The notes beneath the pieces are model-generated. The model was not told the DNA's origin, searched no databases, and saw nothing but the letters and a program-made list of their open reading frames with translations. A program made the position numbers and the translations under genes. Below are positions 15,058 to 27,794 of a stretch of DNA of 64,000 nucleotides, one piece after another. The stretch is from Marsupella aquatica (Eukaryota > Marchantiophyta), in NCBI GenBank assembly GCA_973895155.1, contig OZ316897.1:13330001-13394000 (forward strand). The letters run 5' to 3'. Each line of letters begins with the position of its first letter. Within the stretch, counting starts at the first letter, position 1.

Positions 15058-16304
15058 TTAAAGATTCACCAATAAATATCGAGGGCGAACAAAGACTTCC
15101 GCGGCAAACACCCCCCCCCCCCCGCCCCCGAAACCACCCCGTCCCTCCCCTCGCACAGTCCCACCCCTGCCTTCTAGAGCGAGGACGACGCCGACGAGGA
15201 CAAGGCCGAGGGACACGGCGTGAGAGCCCAGACTGTAAGGCAGTACAGTTTGCGTGTCAAACCGGGGAGGCATGCGTCAGACAAACCACGGGTACGAACA
15301 CAGCCTCCCGTAGGTACGTGCTAACGGCACCCGTCGAAATTCGGCACCATCTAAAAACCCAACACCGTGAAAAAAAACCACCATCGCTCTGTTGCAGCTT
15401 TCGAGCCTCACATCTATCTCGATTGGGATCCAAATCAAGCGAAAACGGGCCTCTTCGAAAGCTCACGAAAACCTCTTTCCAACGAGCGATGGTGGACCTT
15501 CAATGCTCACCTAGTCATGGAGAAATCTCACTCGGAAACCAACGACGGAAAGTGGTGGACGGAGCCTTGTTTTTCTACTGACTTCGGTAAACGGAAGTCC
15601 GTGAGGACTCACGGCCTGTGCCCGTGGGAAGTGAACACGGGCAGTCATCAGTCCCACCCCGTGGGACACGCCCTAGTAGTAGTGTAGTAGTAGTGGTAGA
15701 GTACACGACGACGAGAGGGAGGATGGCGATGGCGGGGAGGGGGAGACAGGGGCGGGCGAGGACGGAGGTGATGGAAGCGACGAAAGGCGCGATAGGGCAA
15801 AAATGGTGTGTCGTGGTTAATGTTCGATTGGCAAGTTTCGTGTTCTGATTTTCGCGCAGAAAAATTCAAGTGCATCGGAAAAGATGGATCAGCAGCAGCA
15901 TCAGCACGAGGATAGAGAGGAGGTAGCCCGTGTGGGAGCCGACTTCGGTGTTGTGCATCGAGTGAAGCGGAGGGCATGATTGCTTGCTGCCAAGCAGCAG
16001 CAGCAGCAGAGAGGCAGCGGCGGATGAGGGTTAATAATAGGGTCGTCGACAAGTGGAGGAGAAGATCGAGCGGATGGGTTGGAGAAGGGGTGGGAAGTCT
16101 GGAAGGGGAAGAGGAGATCGCGGACTGGCAGAGCGGGCTGGGTTGGGCAGAGGGCTGCTACTGTAGTTCAGTAGCCGTAGGATCGGGATAAGAAGAAGAA
16201 AGGAGAATTGTCGTGTCGGGAAAAGAGAGGCCGAAAAATGGGTATGGAGGAGGTGTAGGTAAAGCCGCAGCTGGTGTTGGGATTGTCGCAGAGGAGGCAG
16301 AGGT

Positions 16305-16341
<37 letters not shown>

Positions 16342-16565
16342 AAAAATGTGGGACCGAAGGGAAGAGTGAGGGAGGAGTAGATGAAGGCGAAGATTTGGTT
16401 GGGGAAAGAGAGAAGGGGGACGACGGAAGGGCGGAGTGGAGACGGATAGCCGGAGACACTATTGTGCGAGTATAAAGAGTGTTTAGTATAAAGAGCAGGA
16501 AAGCGGTCGAAAACCTAAAAAGGGTACTTGGGGAAAGGACAGGAAGAGAGGACGCAGATCCATCC
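15058..16565 (+). promoter_or_regulatory. 5' flank of the NERD-like gene
   Basis: GC-rich then purine-rich sequence upstream of the NERD-like start. It contains a C-run (15110-15123), a long GA dinucleotide run (about 16306-16339) of the kind common in plant leaders and promoters, and TATAAAG at 16471-16477, 89 bases before the ATG, a plausible TATA box. Open frames here look non-coding. Confidence 0.35.
16306..16339 (+). repeat. (GA)n microsatellite
   Basis: Uninterrupted GA repeat, about 17 units, roughly 230 bases upstream of the NERD-like start codon. Confidence 0.95.
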
Positions 16566-19500
16566 ATGCCTGGGGGTGGTGGTGAGCACGAGAATGTCTC
16601 TAGAGACGACGATTGGAATCGATTAGAAGAAGAAGAAGAAGAAGGAAAAGAAGAAGGAAAAGAAAGCACAGGAGCAATGTCCAATCGCGTTGAGGAAGAA
16701 GTGGATGAAGAACAAGATGTAGGAGAAGAAGAATTCGGAGGACTTGTCGATGATGAAGAAGAAGAAAACATCGAAATAGTAGATGTTGATGGAGAAGAAG
16801 AAGAAAATGTGGATGTTGATGGAGAAGAAGAAAATGTGGAAATAGAGCGTTTTGGAGAGCAACAACAACATACAAAGTTTGATGTAGTTGTCGGAGAAGA
16901 CGATAACGTCGATGTCGATGTGGACATCGACGACGATGAGGATCAACAACCATCGCCACCACAGTCATCAAAACCCGCCCTGGGGACTGATGATTCCCTC
17001 TCTCCTGCCACCAGTAGTGGTGTACTGAACACCGTTGCGGCTACGGCCAGCAGTACATATTTGAACACTGCGGAAGATGATGAGTTGGCCTCTCACGGGA
17101 TGTTTTTGAGTAGTCGTCCTTCCTCATCTCCTGGCCATCCTCACGCGGCGTCGTTCGTAGTGTCGCCTAGGGGAATGCCAAATTTGCCAACATCTATTCC
17201 AACAACTCTAGCCGCCGATGTGGTGGAGGGCACAAGAACACGCACGGCTGATGACGGCGTGAGTCCAACAACGGAAATCGTATCCGGAGCTAGTGTGTCT
17301 GGAGTGACCACGGCCGCCTCTGTCCAGTACATCTCATCCAAGATGGTCGACATCGTTCCTGCGACTACGGTCGATCAAGATGTCGTTGTGCCAAACCCAC
17401 CGGGGATTAAACAGGCCGACCTGGTTCCCTTCACCACCGGTGTAGCAGATCTCGCATCTGCAACAATAAACGAAGTGAAAGCTTCTGCGTCCTCCCCATT
17501 CGACCATCTGAAAGAGCTCAGAGAGCCTCAAGAGCCTCCAGCAAATATGGACGATAAATCTTCCGATATCCTCCTCAGAAAGAACTCAATTCAAGACAGC
17601 AAAGTGAATCTGGGGACGGAAATGGAAAATGTCCTGCGAAACCTGGCCAGCGGGAAAGCTACCTCTGCCTCCGATGCCCCGGAACTAAACCAGACGGAAC
17701 TCAAGATGAATGAGACTGAAGAAGAAGAAGTTCCCCGCACATCCGGAAACCGGGATCAGTTAATGCCAGAGGCAGCTGCTGGAGGCGCAGTCGTCGTCCA
17801 GGAGCGAGAGGAAACCATGGCAGTAGCCGAGAAAGATACCGAACCGAGCGGCAGTTTACACCATGATCCCCGTGCATTCGATGGGCTGAACGCGCTCACG
17901 TCGGCCATCGACATCGGGCAAGCTCGAGACGCGCTCGCAAAATTGCAGCCAAAGCTGGACAATGGGACGGACATAGGAGGAGGAAGGGAGGCGGCCGCCG
18001 GGAATTCGGCCGGAGGATTGGAGCGGGAGAAGACTGAGCTGGAGCGGGAGATGGAGCTGTTTGAAGCGGCCGAGAGGGAAGAGGAAGCGAGATTGCTTGC
18101 CTCAATGCGATCATCCGATCAATCCATGCACGGGAGCGATTCTATGACGAAAGACACGACGATGAATGACAGGAAACGGGCGTCAGAGTCCATTCCCAAT
18201 GAGGCGAGAAAGAAGCGAGGCAAGAGAGCCATCGTTGGCGACGAGGCCAAGGAGGAGGAGGACGTTTGCTTCATTTGCTTTGATGGCGGCGACCTTGTTT
18301 TGTGCGATCGACGGTGAGCGTCAAAGCTCCTTCAAGCTGGAATTATTCTTTGGCATTCATCTAGGAAACCTGAAATGAAAAAAAAAATTGTAGCTTCAGC
18401 TCGCATCCGTTCATGTCTCCACGGCTTTGATTTGCAAGGTTTTTACCTTTGATTGGCGGTTCTTTTCTCTGTTGTTTGATGCTGATTGAGAGAGGAAGGT
18501 TTCCACCTATCTTGTTCCCGGCACCGAGTGAGTCTTGTCCCATTCTCGCCATTCTTCTCTTGGGAGGGAATGAAGCAAGTTTGCGCGGACAGCGGGGCCT
18601 TGAACTTCTCATTTGGCAGGAAGGAAATCAAGATGATCGTGTTCTTTTGGTTTTGTGTCCAGGTCATGTCCAAAGGCTTATCACTTGAGCTGCATTGGCC
18701 GGGATACAGCCTTTTTCCAGAAGAAAGGAGCCTGGATTTGTGGTAGGCTCCAATGCATCTATAAATAATGGTCATCTTGTGTCCTGGCCCCTCAGTTTTT
18801 TCTGTTCGTAAGCGAGAACCAACAGTTGCTGTTCAGAGGACTAATTTTCCTGCAAGTCTCTTCTTCTATTTGAGCATTACTGTTGCATCTTTGTGAAATG
18901 TAACGCTTCCGCTTGTTTGCTCCAGGTTGGCATTTCTGTTCAATTTGTACAAAGGCTGCCAATTTTCAGTGCTACACTTGTCCCACGGCCTATTGCAGCG
19001 GCTGCTTGGACCAAGCTGACTTCCACTGTGTTCGCCATAGAAAAGGACTCTGTGAGGAGTGCTGGCCAATCGTGCAAATGATTGAGAACAAGGAGACTGT
19101 AAGCCTAGATGAAGGGGTATGTCGTGAATATCAGTGGCTGGCTATTCTTACTCATAAAAATGGACTTTTCGTTGTTGTATTGTTCTCCTCTTTTCTTGTG
19201 TTGGGTTTTGGCAATGCTGGATGGGAATGTCGTCTAGGAGACTGTTGAAGTTGTAGTCTGGAAAGAAGGTTTGCCGCGCTCCTAATATTTGATTGTCTGC
19301 TTGTTTTTTGGATGATGCTATACTTTCAGGTGGAGGTTGATTTTGCTGATCGAGAAACATATGAAGGACTGTTCAAAGACTACTGGGAAGATCTTAAGCA
19401 AAAGTGGTCCCTTTCTGCAGAGGAATTAGATAAGGATGGCAAGGGTGCGGGAGGAAGTGCAGCCTTCTCAGACGAAGACAAGATAGATGCCGAAGATTAC

Positions 19501-22500
19501 TATTCCGAATCAGGAAATGAAGAAGACGAAGAACAGGAAGACGACGAGGAGGACACGGAAGGACTCGACGTAGCTAGGAGGAGGAAGAGGAGGCGAGGGA
19601 AAGCCAAATTTGGTGAAGGAGTCGAGGGTGACCCTGAGGCTGGCTTTGGAAGCGAGGATGATGATGCTATGGAATTAGGTGAGGAAGATGCTGATGAACA
19701 GGGCGATGATGAGAAGCCTACTCTTCAACCGCGTGAATTTGATGGCTGGGCATCCAAAGAGCTCATTGAGTTTGTGACATATATGGATGAAGACCCAAAG
19801 AAGCCTCTTTCTAGATTTGAAGTGACCAAGTTATTGTGGTCGTACATCAAAAGCCAGAAGTTGCAAGATCCTAGAAAGAAATCGCAAATTCAATGCGATG
19901 ACAGACTACAAACAATCTTCGGGAAAAAAACTGTCGGACAGATTGAAATGCTTAAATACTTGCAGTCTCACTTTGCCCCCAAGGGATGGAGACGAGCTGG
20001 ACGACAGGTGCGCGAAGAGCAATTAAGCTTAGAAGATGGAACAGATGCAGATGGAAGTGTCGCCGACGAAAAATTCAGCAGGGTAAAAGAAATTCGAGAC
20101 AGACGCAGAAGAAGAAAAGCTGATGAAGAAAAGGTTGAGAGGCCGAACGTTGATGAATTCGCAGCTGTAACTCCCAAGAATATTGGTCTCATTTATTTGC
20201 GGAGGCAACTCTTGGAGGAGCTATTGGATGATCCTGAGTTTGACAGTAAGGTTTGCAATACGTTTGTAAGAATCCGTGTGCCTGGGATGCTAAGCAAGTC
20301 AGAGATGTGCTACAGACTTGTTCAAGTCGTAGGTAAGAGACTTCCTGACAGGAAATCCTTCCTGAGGTTTGTCATGAAGTGTAGTGGCTGTGTGATGGCC
20401 TAGTGACGGCCTAGTGACCTTAGCTGGTTCTCTCAAGGTGGCACCAGATGGATCATCGTAAATCATTTGATTAGTCTCTTGTGGCTGAAGCTTGTCTCAC
20501 AATTATAAGGTGGCTTTTCTATTTCTTTTTCTTTTTCATTTGAATGCATACTTTACTGATAAGTAAAGGAAAGTTGGGCTTTTCCCGAAAGAGTGTAGTA
20601 GTGTATCAATTCGCTCTTAAACTTGACTCGCAACACAATTTGTTGATTTGCTGCAGGTACCAGACTACAAGCTGAACACTATAAGGCAGGGAGGAAGGTC
20701 ACGAATTATGTCTTGGAAATTTTGAACCTGCAGAAAAGAGAGGATGTGACGGTTGATCTTGTTTCCAATCACGACTTCAGTGAGGTTTGTGCTTTTAATT
20801 TTTGTAAAGAATGCTCAGTCTCTAAAACAAATTGTTAACGTGATCGCTGAGAACAGTACATTTCAGAAACTGCGTGCTGTGCTAGAGGTGCTTTCTCGCA
20901 GCTAGCAGATTGACGTTTCTTACCCTTTCCCTGCACTCGTCCTTACCCTTTCCCTGCACTCGTCCCGATCAGTTTTTTTGTGAGTGAACATGTATGAGAA
21001 TCTGTAAAGTTGACCTTTTCTTAGGATTTACAGCTCATCCTACTGGATTCGTCATTTACCCCTGTTGCTTCAAAGTCTTATATTTGAAGTCTAGTTTACT
21101 CAGTTGACGCTTTTCTATCAATATCAAACTTTGCTGATGAAACACTATTGAACTAGCAGACGAAGAGTCTCTTTTAGTTTATGATTGTCTGGTCATTTAC
21201 AATATATCATGTAATGGTGACAGGAGGAATGCCAAAGGCTCCGCCAAAGCATCAAGTGTGGTTTTATTAAAACACTAACAGTGGTAGGTTTTCTGTGATA
21301 GTTTTCTTTCTGGTTTTTGTTGAGCTCTAACTGGTACTTTATTCAGACTGCACGGTAGCATTTGTCAAATTATAAGTAAACCTACGGGACCATCAGGAAC
21401 AATAATTCCTTTTTGTATTATTTATTTCTGGGTCATTGTGCCCGGGGAGGACATTTCTCTGACGGCGAATGGTTTTAACAGGGCGACATTGAGGAAAAGG
21501 CCAGAGCACTCCAAGAGGCAAAAGTGAATGATGTAAGTGCTTTTGCGGACTGCTTCCTGTTTTAAGCACAAGGAGCAATGCAGCCAAAAAGGTTCTGTAT
21601 GTATGAATGCTTAAAGCCACCAGGGTGGTTCCTAGACATCCCATTGATGAATGGAAGTTATGGAACAAAAAGTGACGACGATGTATTGGAGGCAGGCAGG
21701 ACGTTCTGAAGAGTCAGAGGAAAGCCTTAGTACTGAAGAGACCCACCCAATTTTTGTTCAGATATGGTGTGTCGTAGAGAAACTCAGAGTTCAGTATCTT
21801 ACAGATTTGCAAATGTTCCTTTTAATTGTTTTGCTCTCGTAATAATTGCGTTGTAGACATAACTGGGCGTCATCTTTCTTGCAGTGGTTTGAGACTGAGA
21901 GGCAGAGACTTGTGAATCTTCGGGATCGTGCTAGCGAGAAGGGTCGAAAGAAAGAATATCCTTTCTGCAGCTGTCTTGTACTCTTCGGTGTGGCAAATTG
22001 CATTAGAACAGTCTTCAAATGATAGAGCTGAATTCATTGTGGAGAACTTGAAGTGTTTATTATAGTTTTAATTATTTGAATGGTTTAGAATATTACCCAG
22101 GACCCGAATCCCGCCTTTCAGTAATTGATTGCATTGTTGTGTTCTGTTCGTTTCTGTGCAACGTAGTCTGAACATAGGCTGTAGAATTTTTCTGTATTTT
22201 CTCTTTGAACGGCTCCTTTGACGTGCCATCCTTGACCAAGACTGTTGTGCACATTGAGAGAATGTGTCGAAAAATTGCAAGAGCTCAACAGTCCTGCATT
22301 TCGAGCTGCGAAGCTGCATGCCCGACCAGAAGTCACTGCTGACCCACGCATGGATCCTAACTATGAGTCAGACGGCAATGACGATCATGCACGAGGTACA
22401 AGCTGGCAACTTGTCTCTTTAGCTGCATGTTTTTGGTCTCTTTCATTATCTTCGCAGAGCCTTTCCTAACAATCTGTCCTAAAATATTTCCAGATGGGAG

Positions 22501-23968
22501 GTCCAAAATTTTGGATAAAAGTACATCTCCCGGGGAAAGGACCCTCCCCGTGAGCATTTTGAAAGGTGGCCAGAATGAAAGCATTAGGGGGGATTGGGAA
22601 GGCGTGAAAATCAAGCAGTCTGGTTGGCCAGATACCCATCGCAGCAGCAAGGAGGGCGATCGACTTTATGATTCTGGTCGATCCAGTGACAAGCTGCCTT
22701 ATGGTCGACCTCCCCATAGTTATGGTGTGGAGAGTGCAAAAGAGCGGGGATACGATGAACGTGAAAGGGGGTGGGGAATGGAACAACAACACGATGGCAC
22801 TGGTGACGCGGGGTCGGTAGGAAATGGCAGAAATAGAGGTACTGCGGCTCAAAAGTGGAATGAGAAGGTGGATCTTTCTATTAATGTGGATGCAAGGTCT
22901 GGCAGAAGCGACTACCGAGGTATCAGTGGTTTGTCAACCACCCCGGTGTTTGACACAAAACCAGAATGGCCATCAAGAAGGGAATCGGCACCTCCTGCTA
23001 CCCCTTCTTTGCCACAGGCTTTCCCTGTCCCTGCTCCTCCGAATGTCTTGACTCAAGCTGCAATCGAGGCTGGAGAGAAGGAGAAAATTTGGCACTACAT
23101 GGATCCTACTGGTATGGTTCAGGGGCCGTTTGCGATGGAGCAACTGAGGAAGTGGAACACGACAGGATACTTTCCGGAAGACTTAAGAATCTGGAAAGCC
23201 ACTAAGACACGGGAGGAGTCCATATTACTGACTGATGCTCTGGCAGGGCGATTTCAGAAGGAACCCTGGGGTTCTGCCGCTCGGGTCGGGAATCCTGTTG
23301 TGGCAAGCATACAAGAGGAAATTGCTCAGGCCTTGACCACAAGTTCGACCCTGCCCTTTAACAATCCTGCCCTGAAGTCTGCAGAAGGTTGGAGGGAGAA
23401 TGGTGGAGCTAGTAGTTGGCCAGATCGAGCAGGATCAGGTGATGTAGGAAGGTCTTCAAGTTGGGGAGGTGTAGATATGAACCAAAATAATAGAGCTTTT
23501 GCAAGAGATGCTGAGACCGGACCTACTCCACCATTACGAGATACCAGCATTGATATGAAGTGGAAACCAGGACCTGCATCTGGTGGATTTGACTCATATG
23601 GAAGGAGCATTTACAGTAGTTCTGAAAGTAGGAGTGGAAGAGCTGATGCAGCTGCCAAATTTGATCCTGCAAATTGGGGTTCTCGTTCTTCCAGTGGCAG
23701 ACCTGAGAGAGACAGCTGGGGTTCTTCAGCAGCTCCTGCAAATGAAGGTGGAGGATATTCGAGTTTTGGAGGAAGGAGCAGCTTGGGTCGTGGATCTAAC
23801 TACAGGGATTCAGGTGGGAAATGGAATCCTGACGCGTCAAGTGGGCAAGACATCTCCCGCTCCAGCTCGAGGAGTGCTACTCGAGCTGCTAGAAAAGACA
23901 TTCCTTGTAGGTTTCACCAAAAAGGATATTGTAAGCGAGGAGACAGCTGTGACTTTTGGCATGGTTAA
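16566..23968 (+). CDS. NERD: NERD-like PHD/SWIB/Plus3/GYF/CCCH protein
   Basis: Ten exons give 1649 aa in one frame: 16566-18313, 18663-18742, 18926-19116, 19330-20332, 20657-20784, 21224-21283, 21482-21532, 21885-21955, 22253-22395 and 22494-23968. The start is the first ATG of the long first exon. Domains in order: acidic low-complexity N-terminus (about 20-140), Cys/His-rich PHD (about 565-665), SWIB/MDM2 (about 810-890), Plus3 (about 956-1085), GYF with the GPF motif (about 1357-1415), and a C-terminal CCCH finger of C-x7-C-x5-C-x3-H form (1630-1648). This order is that of Arabidopsis NERD and zinc-finger CCCH proteins 19/44, nuclear proteins in which PHD binds histone H3 and GW motifs bind an Argonaute in RNA-directed DNA methylation. 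Several WG/GW pairs flank the GYF domain here. Intron 8 (21956-22252) is AT-AC. Which of the NERD-family paralogues this is cannot be told. Confidence 0.93.
21956..22252 (+). other. U12-type AT-AC intron of the NERD-like gene
   Basis: No GT-AG pair keeps the conserved reading frame at this point. An intron starting ATATCCTTT and ending AC joins exon 8 (ending GA) to exon 9 (starting A) and restores the family motif KKELRECVEKLQ. TCCTTGAC, matching the U12 branch-point consensus, lies at 22229-22236, about 16 bases from the acceptor. Donor, branch point, spacing and termini all agree with the minor spliceosome. Confidence 0.9.
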
Positions 23969-25689
23969 ATGGCTTTGGACAGCAGGCGTATCCCGTCTTC
24001 TGGAGATTGTATACAATTTGGTGCAGCCTCCAATCTTTTTGACTCTGGATACTTAGTGCACAGGTAGAGTAGGATTGATTGGTGCCTCTACAAAATTATC
24101 TCCTGCCCTTGGTATGTCTCCATTTTGACACGTTTCGTCGAATGCTTCCTGTCTTCACATGCCAAACTGGTTTATGTTTACGTAGGTCGAACACTACTGC
24201 AAATCAAGTCTTATATATGGCATTCGTAGTCTGTAGCTTAGGCCACATATATTCCGAGATGAGTAGAGTGCTGAAAAGATTTGACATTTCCTGTAAAGAG
24301 TATCGTCCTTCTGCTGGGCCTATTTACTCTTCGAATTTGTTATGTGCATTTGAGAAATCACCTAGTTGGGAAAGATCCCTGATACTAATTTTGCCAATTT
24401 TGTGTCCTCTTATGACTTGCAGCAATGCAAGGAAGGACTTGGCATTGTTCATTTACCAGTTGGTGCTCTAAACATTCTTGCCATTCTCTCTCTTCATTCG
24501 TTGTACTATGATTGGATGCCACAATGCCTACTGCGTGCAGAATAGTTTAAATAGCTATTTAGGATTTCATTCCAGAGAAAGGTCCACTGTAGGGGACATT
24601 TTGGCTGTGGGTTATATTCTCCTTCCGAGTCCTCATTCACACCTTCATTTTCTTTTTCTTGTCTTCAATCTCTGTTGGGAAGTCGTACACTTTACCCATA
24701 GTCAGGAATTGATTCCTACCTACTCTTCATGTAAATTCTGTGTAACGGGCACTCTACCATCCACGTGCATGTTTATCTGGTCTAAGGTAAAATCTGCTCT
24801 CATTAGGTCAAGGTAAAATCTATCTTTAGATACGCTAAAAGGTAAAATGTATCTATAAATACTTTGGTGGGTAACTTAATGAAAGTGCACAGTTACTCAA
24901 TTTCACAGCCAGACATAGGTTGTTAACTGCTGTAAATAATAGTGCTATTCTCCCTAGTTTCTGATGCAGTTTGTGTTGAACAATATATGTTTAAATCAAC
25001 GGTTCCTATTCAAGGATGGGTGTCCTGCCTGAATTGCAATGTCCTCTTGGCCTCTCATGGAAGCCATTCTTGTGAAGGGGCATTGCAAGCTGCCAAAAGA
25101 ACACTTGAACTACGCATTGCCAAGTGAAAACTAACTGTTGCACCAAACCTGTCTCAAGGTCATCTCTACAGATATGAATGACTTGCCAAAGACCAAAATT
25201 ATGTGTTGTGCGATTGCATACATACAGAACTCACATGTTATACACGACTCAAAATAAATAGATGACAGTCACATTACACACATCACTGGGCACATTACAG
25301 ATGTATGCATCTGTTCACAACAATCTCATTCGAACTGAAGCCCATTTCATTGTATTACTAGTCGAGCCAAATCCACTTGCCAACCATACGGGACTCTAGG
25401 TCTATGCGCATGGAAAAACTTGCCCTGTGCGATCTACATGCCAATTGACATTACTCCATTGTCATCAGAGCATAGCCACACTCAACAAGACCCTACTATT
25501 TCCAAAAGTTTCAATTTGGGAAAATGATGAACAAATACTCATTCTCCAAGGTATGAACTACTTTCTTTGACACATGACATATGACTTGGTGAACAGGGCA
25601 CCCCTGACACCTGCTACAACGGGTCACCCCAAGTAACGGACAACATGCAACATGGGGGGGGGGGAGGGGCATTTAGGGTAAACTCCCTC
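23969..25689. other. 3' region of the NERD-like gene and intergenic sequence
   Basis: No second gene is seen. The first part is presumably 3' UTR of the NERD-like transcript. Open frames (such as 24079-24471 and 24942-25127) match nothing I know. A poly-G run lies at about 25655-25668. Confidence 0.4.
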
Positions 25690-25995
25690 CATAAAATTAG
25701 GGGTTTAAAATATTCCCATATCACAGGGGAGGTTTGGAAGTAATAGATATCCTACAACTTAAGAAAATAAAATAATTTAAAAATATTTGAAAACCCCTAA
25801 TTTATGGAATGTTCTAGAAATATTTTCAAATTTTGTATTAAATCCCAAATTTTGTATTAAAACCCCCATAATTCTTATAATTCTCAAATTGGATAAAAAC
25901 ACTCATAATTTACTTCAACAAACTTTTAAGAGTCTTCCGCCCAATTGAATTAATAAACCCCTAACTCATTTGCACACAATGGGTAGGAAGAAAAG
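25690..25995. repeat. Dispersed AT-rich repeat, copy A
   Basis: Homologous, in the same orientation, to 38045-38300. Shared words include CCCCTAA, then ATTCTTATAATTCTCAAA, TTGGAT(A/T)AAA, TTAATAAA-like stretches and a final GGAAGAAAAGAA. No coding capacity is seen; a remnant of a transposable element is likely. Confidence 0.65.
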
Positions 25996-26111
25996 AAGTG
26001 ATGACCCCAGGGCCTAATGGAGAAACATCCACTCCTGCATGTAAAGCCACTCAACAACAAACAAAGGAATTTTCCATTGCCCAAGTTGTCCTGCCAGGCT
26101 GTTTGGCTTTA

Positions 26112-26460
26112 GGCTTGGTTGACTGTCCTTTTTGCTTCCTCCAACAAAAACAGAAATAAACAAACTACAGTAGCTACCATGTGCATTTGGGCATTTGCAT
26201 TTGCCCAAATCCGGACAAAGAAAATCTATGAATGGCATGCCCAAAACTTCCAATAAACAAACAAGTGGTCTGTTCTATTTTGGAAACTGAAGAGATTCTG
26301 AATTGGTGCAAGAAAGGACATAACAGACCACTTGTTTGTTTCTTTGGAAGATTTGGGCATGCCACTCAGATTGGTGTTGGATCTTTCTTTTAATTGAACT
26401 TGGGGCTTGGTTTTCCTTTTTGTTTCCCCCAACAAAAATAGAAACGAACCAATTAGCCAC
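26112..26460. repeat. Composite repeat with direct and inverted parts
   Basis: GGCTTGGTT, then CCTTTTTG, CCAACAAAAA and a GAAA-AAAC stretch occur at about 26112-26178 and again at 26406-26462 in the same orientation. Between them lies a near-perfect inverted repeat (26234-26274 against 26322-26363). Confidence 0.7.
26234..26363. repeat. Hairpin-forming inverted repeat, 41/42-base arms
   Basis: The left arm (26234-26274) runs from GGCATGCCCAAA to AAGTGGTCTGTT and the right arm (26322-26363) is its reverse complement with about one mismatch and one small indel. The loop is 47 bases. The stem could be a fold-back remnant or a small-RNA precursor. Confidence 0.8.
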
Positions 26461-26540
26461 CACTCTGGTTTTGGGCTGAGGAGCACAAATTCCAAATTTC
26501 TTCATTTGAAAACAGAAATGACGACTCTTTTTGAATAGGA

Positions 26541-26650
26541 TAATGTCCTGGTTAGAGGGCATTATGAGATATAATGCCCTGAAAAACGAGGGTGACAGCC
26601 CAAGTTTTGAGGACATTATTCTCATAATGCCAGTAACTAGGACATTAATG
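26541..26650. repeat. Second inverted repeat with nested palindrome
   Basis: The left arm 26541-26569 (starting ATAATGTCCTGGTTA) pairs with 26622-26650, its reverse complement with a few mismatches. Inside the left part lies a shorter palindrome, GGGCATTATGAGATATAATG and following CCC (26558-26580). Confidence 0.7.
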
Positions 26651-27794
26651 TGCATAAAAACTTGAGTGATTTTTAGGTAAAAAATAAGAAAAAGTGAATC
26701 TCTGAATAGAAAATCCAAGCAAAAGGGCCTGCAATTGGCCAACGGCATGAAAGAAGTTAAAAACAAATCTTGTAATTTTGATACAAGTTATTATGTTACT
26801 TTATTTGGTTTTTACCTTTCCTATTTTAGTGATACTTCAGATAATGCCCTCCTCAAAAGAAGGGAGGCTATATGAGAAATTAATGCACTCATAAATACAA
26901 AAAGAAAAATCACAAAAGTATTTACCTTTATTCAAAGAATTGGGCTCACCCTCTAGTAGATCTGATGTGGAGGGGGTACTTTTGTTTAATTCAACAATGG
27001 ATGCCCTAGATTGCAAGAGATAAGCAAACTCAAATGTTCCACATCACTAATAGAGACCCCCAAAACATGAGAATGGACCAGATTACATCTTGTGTGCAAG
27101 AAACACTTCTTCTGAAATATAAACACTATCCGAGCAGCCAATCTGATTGGCCAAAATTGAACCTCGGTTATACCGCCAGTAGCCATATAAAATGGGGAAA
27201 TGTACTTAGGCTAATCCACATTTGCACTTATACATTTTCCCTGGGACTCACACACTTCCCTTAGTACACTTCTTCTATTTTTTGAGAGTTAGAGTCTAGA
27301 GGCTTCACTCTACACGTAACTCTCAAAATACTTTGCATGGCCTTTATTAGTAAGATACACTCTCTCTCCGCAGCTACAATTTATTGTGGAATTTAGTCTG
27401 TCCAGAGTTTGCATTGGGTGAATGGGGTCCGATTCTCGTGCGGATTTGAACTGGGGAAGCTTCCGATTCTTGTCACAGGACCTCAATCGGTTGATTCATA
27501 TTCTCTTGGTTTCTAGCACTTCGTATAATTGTAGCCTTAGCAATTCGGATAGTTCTTAGTCGGTTCCACAGAATGATTCAAAATTAGGGGCCTGATAGTA
27601 GTTTGAAACGTGTGTCCAGCTGATCAGCAACGTTTGTCACAGATGATTGACCAGCAATTCAGCAGCGTCCGGTCAAGTTGATCGGTAGCGGCTATGGAGC
27701 CTCGGCATCCGCGGATGACACTTGACTAAACGCTTGCCTTGAGTATCACAATGCTGAGATTTTGAACCTACTGTTCTCTTTGTATTTGAATTTA
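26651..27794. other. Intergenic; no gene seen
   Basis: No coding sequence recognised. A short hairpin (GAGAGTTA against TAACTCTC) occurs near 27284-27325. The sequence leading into the following minisatellite could be a decayed LTR, but no matching second LTR, primer-binding site or polypurine tract was found. Confidence 0.3.

Noticed and set aside
16031-16927. A 298-codon Ser-rich frame on the minus strand
   Set aside because: It is the antisense of the acidic, GAA/GAG-rich first exon of the NERD-like gene and the GA-rich leader; the serine runs come from TCT/TCC complements.
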